Shown piece after piece: positions 1 to 8,689 of a stretch of 64,000 nt of DNA. Position 1 is the first letter of the stretch. Each line of letters begins with the position of its first letter. The DNA is from Meridianimarinicoccus roseus (GTDB lineage: Bacteria > Pseudomonadota > Alphaproteobacteria > Rhodobacterales > Rhodobacteraceae): the NCBI RefSeq assembly GCF_003172915.1, contig NZ_QGKU01000052.1:26966-90965 (forward strand). Reading direction: 5' to 3'. Under the pieces are notes generated by a model that was not told the DNA's origin, did not search any database, and was given only the letters and a program-made list of their open reading frames with translations. The position numbers and the translations under genes are program-made.

Positions 1-433
1 CACAGGACCCTCCACCGGCCTGCCGATTCCGCGCTTCGTATCGATCAAGGCCAGCGAGGCGAACGTGCGCCGCGGCCCATCCACGACCCACCGGGTCGAC
101 TGGGTGTTCCGTCATCCCGGACTGCCGGTGATCGTGACCGCCGAATACGGGCACTGGCGCCGCGTGGTTGACCGCGACGGGCTGGGCGGCTGGGTGCACT
201 ACGCGCTGCTGTCGGGCAACCGGACCGTGATCGTGGATCTCGAAATGGCCGACCTGCGCCGCGACCCGGATCGCGCGGCTCCGGTCGAGGCCCGTCTGGA
301 ACGCGGCGTGATCGCACGGCTGATCGGCTGCGACGCGGGCTGGTGCGAAATCGTGGCGGGCGGGCATCGCGGCTGGGCCGAAGCGGCCGGACTGTGGGGC
401 GTGGACCTGCGCGGCGGCGCGCCCGCGCAATAG
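1..433 (+). CDS. SH3-domain-like protein, 5'-truncated by window edge
   Basis: The reading frame is open from base 2 to the TAG at 431-433, so the gene starts upstream of the window and only its last 143 codons are seen. The visible part (GLPIPRFVSIK, then SEANVRRGPSTTHRVDW, later WVHYALLSG) has the pattern of bacterial SH3 repeats found in a conserved alphaproteobacterial family. Such domains usually bind peptidoglycan or peptides outside the cytoplasm; a signal peptide would be in the missing part. A GTG at 65 could be taken for a start, but the in-frame sequence before it fits the family, so I treat it as internal. Function beyond the fold is unknown. Confidence 0.7.
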   Translation, partial: TGPSTGLPIPRFVSIKASEANVRRGPSTTHRVDWVFRHPGLPVIVTAEYGHWRRVVDRDGLGGWVHYALLSGNRTVIVDLEMADLRRDPDRAAPVEARLERGVIARLIGCDAGWCEIVAGGHRGWAEAAGLWGVDLRGGAPAQ

Positions 434-529
434 GCGGCGAAGCCCGCGGCACGCGGTCTTTTCCTTGCATCCGCGCCCGGGTTGCTGGCACACCCGCGCC
501 AGACGTGGCAACCAGACCGGACCCGCCCC

Positions 530-1414
530 ATGACGCAGCCCTGCCACGATGCCCGCATGAACCTGTCCGCGACCCTCGCCTCGGTGTCGGTGGCGCTGAT
601 GCTGAGTGTGGCCAAGCTCTGGGCGCTGGGGCAGACCGGCGCGCTGTCGGTCGCGGCATCGCTGGCCGACAGCGGGCTCGACCTGATGATGTCGCTGGGC
701 GGGCTGGCAGCGGTGCTCTATGCCGCGCGGCCCGCCGACGACGATCACACCTTCGGCCACACCTCGGTGGAGGATCTGGCGGCACTGGCGCAAAGCCTGT
801 TCATCCTCGTCGCAGCGGGGGTTATCGCCATCGCCGCGGCAGCGCGCCTGACCGGCGATGCGCCCCCGCCGCTGGATGCGGAAGGGCGCGGGATCGCCGT
901 TATGGTGCTGTCGATCCTCATGACGTTCGGGCTTGTGCTGTGGCAAGGCCGAGTGGCGCGGGCCACCGGCAGCCGCGTGGTCCAAGCCGACCGGCTTCAT
1001 TATCTCGGGGATCTCGTTCCCAATGTCGGGGCCATCGTGGCGCTGCTGGCCTCGCGCTGGTTCGGGCTAGGCCTGATCGATGCGGTGGTCGCGCTCGCTG
1101 CCTCGGCGATGCTGGCGGCGGGGGCGATACGGATCGGCGTGGGCGCGTGGCACGCTTTGATGGACCGCGCGGCGGACCCTGCCACCGTCGCGGGGATCGA
1201 GGCGCTGGCCGAAGGCTGGCCCGGAGTGCACGGCTTTCACGACCTGCAGACCCGACAGGCAGGGTCCAAGGTGTTCGTAAACCTGCATGTGGAACTCGAC
1301 GGTGATCTGCCCCTGCGCGAGGCCCACGACATAGGCGCGGGCCTGCGCGCGGCGATCCGTGAACGCTACCCGCGCTGCGAGGTCATCATCCACAAGGATG
1401 TGTGGAAGGGCTGA
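530..1414 (+). CDS. Cation diffusion facilitator (FieF/CzcD-type) metal efflux transporter
   Basis: A 294-residue inner-membrane protein with about six transmembrane segments and a cytoplasmic C-terminal domain. The divalent-metal site of the family is visible: LADSGLD in the second helix (Asp47 and Asp51), the HTFGH loop after it, and DRLHYLGD in the fifth helix, giving an Asp/Asp plus His/Asp site as in FieF. Proteins of this family exchange Zn2+ or Fe2+ for protons. The C-terminal part (VHGFHDLQTRQAGSKVF onward) is the dimerising zinc-transporter domain. I chose the ATG at 530; the ATG at 557 (MNLSATL) is a possible alternative and neither has a strong ribosome site. Metal specificity cannot be read from sequence. 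Confidence 0.9.
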   Translation: MTQPCHDARMNLSATLASVSVALMLSVAKLWALGQTGALSVAASLADSGLDLMMSLGGLAAVLYAARPADDDHTFGHTSVEDLAALAQSLFILVAAGVIAIAAAARLTGDAPPPLDAEGRGIAVMVLSILMTFGLVLWQGRVARATGSRVVQADRLHYLGDLVPNVGAIVALLASRWFGLGLIDAVVALAASAMLAAGAIRIGVGAWHALMDRAADPATVAGIEALAEGWPGVHGFHDLQTRQAGSKVFVNLHVELDGDLPLREAHDIGAGLRAAIRERYPRCEVIIHKDVWKG

Positions 1415-1528
1415 CCCCGCCCAGCCCTTGCCTGTTTCACCCCGCGTAGCCCCTGTTCGGGACGCATCGATCCCAGCGAAACCCTACAGGTTAGGTTTCC
1501 CACCGCGTTCATATTCGCCTCGAAGCCA

Positions 1529-3556
1529 TCACGCGGCGGTGTCGAATCCGCGTCCGCGCAGCAGCGCGTCCACCTCCGGCAGCTTGCCGCGGAACTTCAG
1601 ATACAGCGCCTTCGGGTCCTCGGACCCGCCCGCCGACAGGATAAATCGCTCCAGCTTGGCCGCAGTGTCACGGTCGAAGGCGCTGCCCGCCTCCTCGAAG
1701 GCGGCGAAGGCATCAGCATCCATCACCTCCGACCACATGTAGCTGTAATAGCCCGAGGAATACCCGTCCCCGGTGAACACATGTGCAAAATGCGGGGTCG
1801 CGTGCCGCATCCGGATCGCCCGCGGCATCCCCAGACCGGCCAGAATCTCGTCCTGCCGCGCCATGATGTCCTCCGGTACCGGCCCGCTGTGAAATTCTAG
1901 ATCGACCAGCGCCGAGGCGACATACTCCACCGTCGCGAACCCCTGGTCGGCGTTCTGCGCGGCGAGCAGCCGGTCAAGCAGTTCGGGCGGCATCGACGCG
2001 CCGGTTTCAGCATGGACGGCGAATTCCGACATGACTTCAGGCACTTCCAGCCAGTGTTCGTACAGCTGGCTGGGCAGTTCCACGAAATCGCGCGCCACCG
2101 ACGTGCCCGAGATCGACCCATAGGTCACGTTCGACAGCATCTGATGGAGCGCATGGCCGAACTCGTGGAACAGCGTGCGCGCATCATCATAGGACAGCAG
2201 CGCCGGGTCGCCGGGCGCGGGCTTGGAAAAGTTGCACACGTTCAGCACGATCGGCCGCACGTCGCCGCCCAGCTTCTTCTGGCTGCGCAGCGCCGAACAC
2301 CACGCCCCCGACCGTTTCGAGCCGCGTGCGAAATAGTCGCCGACAAACAGCGCCATGTGCTGCCCGTCGCGGGTCACTTCCCAGGCGCGGGCGTCCGGAT
2401 GGTGCAGCGGCACGTCCACCTCGGCGAAGGACAGTCCGAACAGGCGGTGCGCGCAGGAGAACGCCGCTTCGATCATCCGGTCGAGTTGCAGGTACGGCTT
2501 CAGGTCCGCCTCGTCGAGGTCGTGGTCCGCCTTGCGCCGCTTCTCTGCGTAGTAGTGCCAGTCCCACGGCTCCAGGTCGCCATTGATCCCGTCCGCGCGC
2601 ATGAGCGCGGTCAGCGCCTCGGTATCGGCCTCTGCCTTGGCGCGCGCGGGCGTCCAGACGGCCGTGAGCAAGTCGCGCACCGCATCCGGCGTGGCGGCCA
2701 TTTCGGTTTCCAGCTTGTAGGCTGCGAAACTGTCATGGCCCAGAAGGCGGGCGCGTTCCTCGCGCAGCGCCAGCGTTTCAGCGGCGATCGCGCGGTTATC
2801 GGTCGGCCCGCCGCGCGCGCCGCGCGCGACATAGGCCTCGAATGCGCGGCGGCGCAGGTCGCGGCGTGGCGAGAATTGCAGGAACGGCGTGATCAGCGAC
2901 CGCGACAGCGTCACCACCGGCACATCGAGCCCGCGTTCGGCTCCGGCCGCGCGCGCCGCCGCTTTCACGAAGGCGGGCAACCCCTCAAGGTCCGCTTCGG
3001 ACAATTCCATGTGCCAGTCGCGTTCGTCCGACAGCAGGTTCTGGCCGAACTGCGTGCCCAGCACCGCCAGCCGTTCCTTGATGGCCGACAGCCTGTCGCG
3101 GTCCGCACCTTCCAGTTGAGCGCCCGCCCGCACGAAGCCACGCCGCGTCAGCATCAACACACGCTCCTGCTCGTCGGTCAGCCCAAGCGCGTCACGGCTC
3201 TGCCACAGCGCTTCGATCCGGGCGAAAAGCGCTGGGTTCATGGTGATCTCCGACCCGTAGGCGGCCAGCTTGGGCGAGATGTCCCGCATCAGCGCCTCGC
3301 GGGCCGCGTTGGAATCCGTGCCCGAAAGCGTGAAGAAGGCCGCCAGAACCCGGTCGAGTTGCGCATCGGAGCTTTCCAGCGCCTCGATCGTGTTGGCGAA
3401 AGTGGGCGGCGCGTCCTGATCGGCGATGGCCCGCACAGCGGCACGCGCACCATCCAGCGCAGCGTCGATGGCGGGCCCGAAATCGGCGTCGGTGATCAAG
3501 TCGAAGGGCGGCAGCGCATAGGGTGTTGCCCATTCGTCAAGCAGCGGGTTGGTCAT
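1529..3556 (-). CDS. dcp: M3-family zinc oligopeptidase (peptidyl-dipeptidase Dcp/oligopeptidase A type)
   Basis: This 675-residue cytoplasmic metallopeptidase carries the HEFGHALH zinc motif near residue 464, within the M3 context DDARTLFHEFGH. The length and N-terminus (MTNPLLDEWATPYALPPFDL) match the Dcp/OpdA branch, which degrades short peptides released by other proteases and processed signal peptides. It is the last gene of the minus-strand run rpoH-chaN-coaBC-dut-moeB, 31 bases after moeB. Assignment to M3 is secure. The split between Dcp and OpdA is less certain, but the extended N-terminal helical domain and context fit Dcp. Confidence 0.92.
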   Translation of the reverse strand: MTNPLLDEWATPYALPPFDLITDADFGPAIDAALDGARAAVRAIADQDAPPTFANTIEALESSDAQLDRVLAAFFTLSGTDSNAAREALMRDISPKLAAYGSEITMNPALFARIEALWQSRDALGLTDEQERVLMLTRRGFVRAGAQLEGADRDRLSAIKERLAVLGTQFGQNLLSDERDWHMELSEADLEGLPAFVKAAARAAGAERGLDVPVVTLSRSLITPFLQFSPRRDLRRRAFEAYVARGARGGPTDNRAIAAETLALREERARLLGHDSFAAYKLETEMAATPDAVRDLLTAVWTPARAKAEADTEALTALMRADGINGDLEPWDWHYYAEKRRKADHDLDEADLKPYLQLDRMIEAAFSCAHRLFGLSFAEVDVPLHHPDARAWEVTRDGQHMALFVGDYFARGSKRSGAWCSALRSQKKLGGDVRPIVLNVCNFSKPAPGDPALLSYDDARTLFHEFGHALHQMLSNVTYGSISGTSVARDFVELPSQLYEHWLEVPEVMSEFAVHAETGASMPPELLDRLLAAQNADQGFATVEYVASALVDLEFHSGPVPEDIMARQDEILAGLGMPRAIRMRHATPHFAHVFTGDGYSSGYYSYMWSEVMDADAFAAFEEAGSAFDRDTAAKLERFILSAGGSEDPKALYLKFRGKLPEVDALLRGRGFDTAA

Positions 3557-3587
3557 GTCGGCTCCTGTCGTTTCGACTGATATAGGC

Positions 3588-4649
3588 TCAGCCGACGCCG
3601 CCGCAAACCGCGCAATCGGCCCGCTGCGTCACAGCGATACGGCGGCTTTCGCCTTCCAGCGCGTCATGGATCAGCAATTGGCCCCGCAGGGGCGTGCCCG
3701 CCCCCGCTATCAGCTTGATCGCCTCGGCAGCCATCATAGCCCCGATAATGCCCGGCAATGGGCCGATCACGCCCGCCTCGGCGCAGGAGGGGGCAAGGCC
3801 GGGCGCCGGAGCCTGCGGAAAGACGCAGGCGAAACACGGCGCGCCGTGGGCCGGGTCGTAGACGCTGACCTGCCCCTCCCACTGGGCGATGGCGCCAGAC
3901 ACCAGCGGCACGCCGGCTGCCGCACAGGCGGCGTTGACCATGTAGCGCGTATCGAAATTGTCCGACCCGTCGAGCACCAGATCGTAGTCCGCCACGAGAT
4001 CGCGCGCGATCTCGGGCACAAGGCGCCGGTTGTAGGGGCGCACCGTCACATGCGGGTTCAGCGCCAGCATCGCGTCGCGGGCCGAAAACACCTTTGCCCG
4101 CCCGGTGTCGGCATCGCGGTGAATCACCTGCCGCTGGAGATTGGAGGCCGACACCGTGTCGTCATCAATGACCCCGATCGTGCCGACGCCCGCCCCGGCA
4201 AGGTATTGCAGCGCAGGCGCCCCCAGCCCGCCCGCGCCGATCACCAGCACTCGCGCCCGTTTCAACGCCCGCTGGCCGGTGCCTCCGACTTCGCGCAGCA
4301 CGATGTGGCGGGCATAGCGGTCCAGTTCGGCATCGGTCAGGGGCGCGGCGGGATCTGCGGTCGCGTCGGCGCTTTCGGGCGCGCGGTTTTCCGGCCGAAC
4401 CCGGGCGCGCAGTTTGCGCAGTCCGGCGGAATAGCCCAGTCCGACCACGACCAGCGCGCCGACGGCCAGCCAGTTGGCCGCAGAACCGCCCAGCGTCATG
4501 CGCAACGCCGCGCCCGGCGGCAGCACCACCAGCAGCGCCACCACCACGAGGTACAATAGTCCGATCATGATCCAGCGCGCCTGGGGCGGGGTCTTCATCA
4601 GCCAGCCGATGGCCCAGATCAGCCCGGCCAGCGCAAGGAACAGAAGCAT
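3588..4649 (-). CDS. moeB: Molybdopterin-synthase adenylyltransferase (MoeB/ThiF family) with N-terminal membrane segments
   Basis: The ThiF/E1-like domain starts near residue 105. It has the nucleotide loop GAGGLGAPALQYL (138-150), the catalytic cysteine region CAEAGVIGPLPG (Cys289), and zinc cysteines CFAC (272/275) and CAVC (346/349). It activates the C-terminus of MoaD (or ThiS-like carriers) by adenylation for molybdopterin synthesis. Residues 1-76 are unusual for E. coli-type MoeB: they form two or three hydrophobic segments ([47 protein letters not shown]), so the enzyme is probably anchored to the inner membrane. No rhodanese domain is present. The start overlaps the dut stop as TGATG. 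Confidence 0.9.
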   Translation of the reverse strand: MLLFLALAGLIWAIGWLMKTPPQARWIMIGLLYLVVVALLVVLPPGAALRMTLGGSAANWLAVGALVVVGLGYSAGLRKLRARVRPENRAPESADATADPAAPLTDAELDRYARHIVLREVGGTGQRALKRARVLVIGAGGLGAPALQYLAGAGVGTIGVIDDDTVSASNLQRQVIHRDADTGRAKVFSARDAMLALNPHVTVRPYNRRLVPEIARDLVADYDLVLDGSDNFDTRYMVNAACAAAGVPLVSGAIAQWEGQVSVYDPAHGAPCFACVFPQAPAPGLAPSCAEAGVIGPLPGIIGAMMAAEAIKLIAGAGTPLRGQLLIHDALEGESRRIAVTQRADCAVCGGVG

Positions 4650-5119
4650 CAGCGGGTCCCCGTCGATCCAAAGCCGCCGCTGCCCCGCGCGGTGTCGTCC
4701 AGCGTTTCGGCCAGCGTGAAGGACGCTTGCAGCACCGGCGCCACGACCAACTGTGCGATCCGGTCACCATGGGCGATGGTATAGGGCGTGTCCCCGCCAT
4801 TCTGAACGATAACCCCGAGAGGGCCGCGATAATCGCTGTCGATGGTGCCGGGGCTGTTCGGCAGCGTCAGCCCATGCTTCAGCGCCAGCCCGGACCGGGG
4901 GCGCAGCTGCACCTCGTACCCCGCCGGGATGGCCAGCCGCAGGCCCGTCGGCACGAGCGCGCGCGCGCCGGGCGCCAGCGTGATACCCGTCGCGCGCAGC
5001 TCGCCCGGCAGGTTGGCGCGCAGATCTGCCCCTGCCGCGCCCGCTGTGGCATAGGACGGCAGCGGCACGGCGCGGTCCGCATCCTCCGTCCAGGCAAGTG
5101 TCAGCAAAGGGCCGGTCAT
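4649..5119 (-). CDS. dut: dUTP diphosphatase
   Basis: A 156-residue trimeric dUTPase. The five family motifs are visible: AGADLRA (29-35), [11 protein letters not shown] (74-84), [13 protein letters not shown] (91-103, with the catalytic Asp), GDRIAQLVV (118-126) and the C-terminal [10 protein letters not shown] (145-154) that closes over the substrate. It converts dUTP to dUMP and keeps uracil out of DNA. I set the start at the ATG whose first bases overlap the coaBC stop (ATGA, 5116-5119); an upstream in-frame ATG inside coaBC is not needed. coaBC-dut adjacency is common in bacteria. Confidence 0.96.
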   Translation of the reverse strand: MTGPLLTLAWTEDADRAVPLPSYATAGAAGADLRANLPGELRATGITLAPGARALVPTGLRLAIPAGYEVQLRPRSGLALKHGLTLPNSPGTIDSDYRGPLGVIVQNGGDTPYTIAHGDRIAQLVVAPVLQASFTLAETLDDTARGSGGFGSTGTR

Positions 5120-6312
5120 GCCAGCGCCTCGGCGATTCTCGCAGCGAGGCGGCGGGCCACCTCCGTCTTGCTCAGGCTTGGCCATGGCTCGGGCCCGGTG
5201 TCGGAGATCAGGGTCACCGTGTTGTCTGAACCGCCCATGATGCCCGTCGCGGGCGATACATCATTGGCAACGATCCAGTCGCAGCCCTTGCGCGCGCGCT
5301 TGGCGGTGGCATGGGCGATAACGTTCTCGGTTTCCGCCGCGAAGCCGATGACCAGCGGCGGACGCCCGTGATCCATTTGCGCGACAGTTGCAAGAATGTC
5401 CGGATTCTCGGCGAATTGGAGCACGGGCAGCGCGCCGTTCCCAGCCTTCTTGAGCTTTTGCGCCCGTGCTTCGGCCATGCGCCAGTCAGCCACGGCGGCG
5501 GCGAACACGGCGGCGTCGGCGGGGAGCGCGCCCTGCACTGCGGCCAGCATCTCGCACGCGGTCTCAACGGCGATCACGTCCACCCCGGGCGGCGGTGGCA
5601 CGCTGGCCGGACCGGTCACGAAGCTGACCCGCGCGCCCAAGGCGGCCAGCGCGCCCGCCAACGCCGTGCCCTGTGCCCCAGACGACCGGTTCGCGATGTA
5701 GCGCACCGGGTCGATGGGTTCGTGGGTCGGCCCCGACGTCACGATGACGTGACGCCCCCGCAGCGGGCCGCTTGCCAGCAGGTCGGCCGTCGCATCCACG
5801 ATCGCGGCCGGTTCCGCCATCCGGCCGGGGCCGTATTCGCCGCAGGCCATGTCGCCGCTGTCGGGGCCGACCACGGACATGCCGTCGCCGCGCAACACCG
5901 ACATGTTGCGCTGCGTCGCGGGGTGGTCCCACATGCGCACATTCATGGCGGGGGCGATCAGGACGCGCTTGTCGGTAGCCATCAACAGCGTTGTCGCAAG
6001 ATCGTTCGCCAGTCCGGTCGCCATCTTGCCAATCAGATCAGCGGTCGCCGGTGCGACCACGACAAGATCCGCGGCGCGCGACAACTGGATATGGCCCATC
6101 TCAGCCTCGGAGGTGAGATCGAAAAGATCGGTGTGTACCTTCTCGGTGGCCAGTGCTGCGACCGACAGCGGTGTGACGAATTCTTGCCCGGCGCGGGTCA
6201 GAACCGGCACGACCGCCGCTCCCGCCTTGCGGTACTGGCGGATCAGGTCCAGCGATTTGTAGGCCGCGATCCCGCCGCCGATGATCAGAAGTATCCGTTT
6301 GCCTGCCAGCAT
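5116..6312 (-). CDS. coaBC: Bifunctional phosphopantothenoylcysteine decarboxylase / phosphopantothenate-cysteine ligase
   Basis: A 398-residue two-domain enzyme of coenzyme A synthesis. The N-terminal CoaC flavoprotein domain has [12 protein letters not shown], the catalytic His in [24 protein letters not shown] and the substrate loop [16 protein letters not shown]. The C-terminal CoaB domain begins around [19 protein letters not shown] and continues through NRSSGAQG to the lysine-rich AQKLKK strand used in CTP-dependent ligation. The start is placed at MLAGKR; seven extra in-frame codons upstream (MRAEGRQ) are possible. It lies 46 bases after chaN and overlaps dut. Confidence 0.96.
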   Translation of the reverse strand: MLAGKRILLIIGGGIAAYKSLDLIRQYRKAGAAVVPVLTRAGQEFVTPLSVAALATEKVHTDLFDLTSEAEMGHIQLSRAADLVVVAPATADLIGKMATGLANDLATTLLMATDKRVLIAPAMNVRMWDHPATQRNMSVLRGDGMSVVGPDSGDMACGEYGPGRMAEPAAIVDATADLLASGPLRGRHVIVTSGPTHEPIDPVRYIANRSSGAQGTALAGALAALGARVSFVTGPASVPPPPGVDVIAVETACEMLAAVQGALPADAAVFAAAVADWRMAEARAQKLKKAGNGALPVLQFAENPDILATVAQMDHGRPPLVIGFAAETENVIAHATAKRARKGCDWIVANDVSPATGIMGGSDNTVTLISDTGPEPWPSLSKTEVARRLAARIAEALA

Positions 6313-6358
6313 CTGCCGCCCCTCCGCCCGCATTGATTAGGGGGCTGCGCGCGCGAAC

Positions 6359-7171
6359 TCAACCGTTCTGCCCAGCACCCGCAAGACCCGCGCATGGGTC
6401 CGGACGCTCGGCCGGGGCGGTCACGAGCCACAGGTCGAACGGCGGCGCGGCAGGGTTCCCGTGATCCTCCAGTTGGCCGACCGACAACACACTTAGATCA
6501 GGCGCAGCGCGGCGCAGCGCGGCGGGTATGCCCCAGTCGGTGCGGGCGTGCCCCGATCCGGTGATAACGGCCACCGGGCCGCCGACCTCGGCCAGCGCGG
6601 TCAAGATGGTTTGAGCGAACGCGGCGTCGCGCAGGCGCTGCGCGGCGACCATGCCGGGTAGCATGTCGGCGGGCATCGCGTTGCAATGCGCCTCCATCTG
6701 CATCTGCTCGCGAGCTTCCTGTTCGTCGGCTGGCAGCGCCTCGTCCAGCCCGTATCGGCGGGCATCAGCGCCAAAGACAGCGGCAGGGCCGTTTCGAAAG
6801 GCTTGGCTGACTTCGGCGCGCGGCACGGCCATGCCATAGACGCGTGCCGCACCCGCTGCTTCGAACACAGGCCAGTACATCGCGAAGGGCGGCCAGCCCC
6901 CCGATGTCCAGTCAAGCGCGAGTCCAAGCGCCTCTCCGACGCGCGTGCCCTGATTGGCGATCGCCGCCTGTTCCGGACCAAGCATTTCGAAAACGACGGC
7001 TGCCGGTTTCAGCGCGCGCAATGCCGCAGCTTGGTTCAGGTGATGCTGCGGGTTATCATGCACCTCGCCAAGGATCACCACATCCACAGGTGGAAGCAGG
7101 CTCAATGCCTCCTGCGTGATCTCGCGGGCCTGAAGGGGACCGCCGAGCATAAGCCCGGCGGCCATCACCAT
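6359..7171 (-). CDS. ChaN/Tiki-like haem-binding family protein
   Basis: A 270-residue protein with an N-terminal hydrophobic leader (MVMAAGLMLGGPLQA, likely cleaved before REITQ) and the ChaN-type core VVILGEVHDNPQHHLNQ followed by VVFEMLGPEQ. Later come AHCNAMPADMLPGM and ITGSGHARTDWGIP, typical of the family. ChaN proteins are exported, bind haem and are linked to iron uptake; some relatives show Tiki-like metalloprotease folds. I use the ATG at 7171, 23 bases after the rpoH stop. A TTG at 7201 would add ten residues. No lipobox is seen, unlike Campylobacter ChaN. The exact role here is inferred from family only. Confidence 0.82.
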   Translation of the reverse strand: MVMAAGLMLGGPLQAREITQEALSLLPPVDVVILGEVHDNPQHHLNQAAALRALKPAAVVFEMLGPEQAAIANQGTRVGEALGLALDWTSGGWPPFAMYWPVFEAAGAARVYGMAVPRAEVSQAFRNGPAAVFGADARRYGLDEALPADEQEAREQMQMEAHCNAMPADMLPGMVAAQRLRDAAFAQTILTALAEVGGPVAVITGSGHARTDWGIPAALRRAAPDLSVLSVGQLEDHGNPAAPPFDLWLVTAPAERPDPCAGLAGAGQNG

Positions 7172-7193
7172 CCCCAGCCCGCGCAGGGCGAGG

Positions 7194-8072
7194 TCACGCA
7201 AGGAAGGACTGCACCTCGGTCGAGCGGGACGACAGGCTCTTGCGCATCTTGCCGAATGCAGCCGCTTCGAGTTGCCGGACACGTTCCTTCGAAAGGCCAA
7301 GCTCCTGGCCCAGACTTTCAAGCGTGCGTGGGGCGTCGCGAAGCTTGCGCTCGCGGACGATGAACCGCTCGCGGTCGTTGAGTTCCTGCATGGCCGACAC
7401 AAGCCACCCGCGCAGCGTATCGATGTCGCGGTCATGCTCCACAAGTTCCTGCGCCTGCTGGCTGTCATCTTCAAGTGTCTCGATCCATTCGCGCCCTTCG
7501 TCATCGGAGGACTGGGTTGCGTTCAGCGAGTAGTCCGACCCGGACAGCCGCCCCTCCATCATCTCGACGTCATGCAGTGGCACGCCGACTTCGGTGGCAA
7601 TCATCTGGCGCAGCTGGTGCCGGTCCAGACGCTCGCCTCGCCCATCAGCTTCTCGCTCCAGACGAGCTTGGACGCGGCGCATGTTGAAGAAAAGCGATTT
7701 CTGGCTGGACGTGGATCCGGTGCGCACCATCGACCAGTTGCGCATCACATAATCCTGGATCGAAGCCTTGATCCACCACACCGCGTAAGTCGAGAAGCGC
7801 ACGCCGCGGTCCGGGTCGAACTTGTCGGCCGCCTTCATCAGCCCCAACCCGGCTTCCTGGATAAGATCGTTCATCGGCGCGCCATAGCGCTTGAACTTGG
7901 CAGCCATCGAGATCGCAAGACGCATATAGGCCGTGATCAGCCTGTGCAGCGCTTCCTCGTCGCGCTCGTCGCGCCATGCATAGGCAAGTCGAAGCTCGGT
8001 TTCCGCGTCCAGCAATTCGGCCTTCATCGCGCGACGCGACAGGGATTGATCGGCGTATCCGTCCAGTGCCAT
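7194..8072 (-). CDS. rpoH: RNA polymerase sigma-32 factor, RpoHII type
   Basis: A 292-residue sigma-70 family factor. Region 2 reads DLIQEAGLGLMKAADKFDPDRGVRFSTYAVWWIKASIQDYVMRNW in consecutive segments. The RpoH box follows (QKSLFFNMR, compare QRKLFFNLR of E. coli), and region 4 ends with LSKERVRQLEAAAFGKMR. It directs transcription of heat-shock and, in Rhodobacter, photo-oxidative stress genes. The N-terminus MALDGYADQSLSRRAMKAE resembles the RpoHII paralogue of Rhodobacter as I remember it, rather than RpoHI. A second rpoH elsewhere in the genome is therefore expected. A candidate RpoE-type promoter lies upstream (8126-8155). Confidence 0.93.
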   Translation of the reverse strand: MALDGYADQSLSRRAMKAELLDAETELRLAYAWRDERDEEALHRLITAYMRLAISMAAKFKRYGAPMNDLIQEAGLGLMKAADKFDPDRGVRFSTYAVWWIKASIQDYVMRNWSMVRTGSTSSQKSLFFNMRRVQARLEREADGRGERLDRHQLRQMIATEVGVPLHDVEMMEGRLSGSDYSLNATQSSDDEGREWIETLEDDSQQAQELVEHDRDIDTLRGWLVSAMQELNDRERFIVRERKLRDAPRTLESLGQELGLSKERVRQLEAAAFGKMRKSLSSRSTEVQSFLA

Positions 8073-8125
8073 AGGTGCTACTCCCGGTTTTATAATATGA
8101 CGTCATTCTGTCGTCCTTATGCCGA

Positions 8126-8155
8126 GGGTTACGTCCGTCCTGAAAAACCGGATCA
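8126..8155 (-). promoter_or_regulatory. Candidate RpoE (ECF sigma) promoter for rpoH
   Basis: Read on the minus strand, TGATCC (8155-8150) is followed after exactly 18 bases by TAACCC (8131-8126), about 54 bases before the rpoH start. TGATCC with a TAA-type -10 is the arrangement I recall for RpoE-dependent promoters of Rhodobacter sphaeroides, where rpoHII is a known RpoE target. Assignment is by motif only. Confidence 0.55.
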
Positions 8156-8161
8156 CAGATA

Positions 8162-8689
8162 ATGCATAAAACTTCCTTACCTCCGCTTTGTCTCGTGATC
8201 GGCGGCGCGGCCTCCGGAAAATCGCGCTTTGCCGAAAAAATCATAAACGACAGCGGCTTGAGCAAAGTGTATATCGCGACAGCGCAAGTATGGGACGACG
8301 AGATGCGCACAAAAATCGAGCAGCACAAGGCGCGCCGCAGCGGCTGGCGCGAGCTTGAGGCGCCAATGGACCTGCCCGGCGCTCTGGCGGGGATCGCCGC
8401 GGGCGAGGCGGCGCTGCTGGACTGCCTGACGCTTTGGCTGACCAACCATCTGCTGGCGGGGAGCGACATCGATGCGCAGACGGATCGCCTTTGCACGGCG
8501 CTGGCGGGTTGCACCGGTCCCGTGGTCGTGGTGAGCAACGAGGTCGGACAGGGCATCGTGCCGGACAACGCCCTGTCGCGCCGGTTCCGCGAGGCGCAGG
8601 GACGCGTGAACCAGCGCGTCGCCGCCCAGGCCGACAAGGTCACTGCGGTGATCGCCGGGTTGCCGCTTGTTCTAAAGGGAGCACCATGA
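8162..8689 (+). CDS. cobU: Bifunctional adenosylcobinamide kinase / adenosylcobinamide-phosphate guanylyltransferase
   Basis: This 175-residue CobU/CobP enzyme has the P-loop GGAASGKS (14-21) and the guanylylated-histidine region EQHKARRSGWRE, plus DCLTLWLTN and VVVSNEVGQGIVP, all hallmark segments. It phosphorylates adenosylcobinamide and transfers GMP to it during assembly of the nucleotide loop of B12. B12 is directly relevant here because ethylmalonyl-CoA mutase (ecm) in this window needs it. The gene is divergent from rpoH and its stop overlaps the start of the following phosphatase gene (ATGA). Confidence 0.95.
   Translation: MHKTSLPPLCLVIGGAASGKSRFAEKIINDSGLSKVYIATAQVWDDEMRTKIEQHKARRSGWRELEAPMDLPGALAGIAAGEAALLDCLTLWLTNHLLAGSDIDAQTDRLCTALAGCTGPVVVVSNEVGQGIVPDNALSRRFREAQGRVNQRVAAQADKVTAVIAGLPLVLKGAP

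Noticed and set aside
1478..1499. Hairpin GAAACCCTA/TAGGTTTC between the cation transporter and the peptidase gene as a terminator.
   Set aside because: Imperfect stem with a bulge and no T-tract on either strand; too weak to call.
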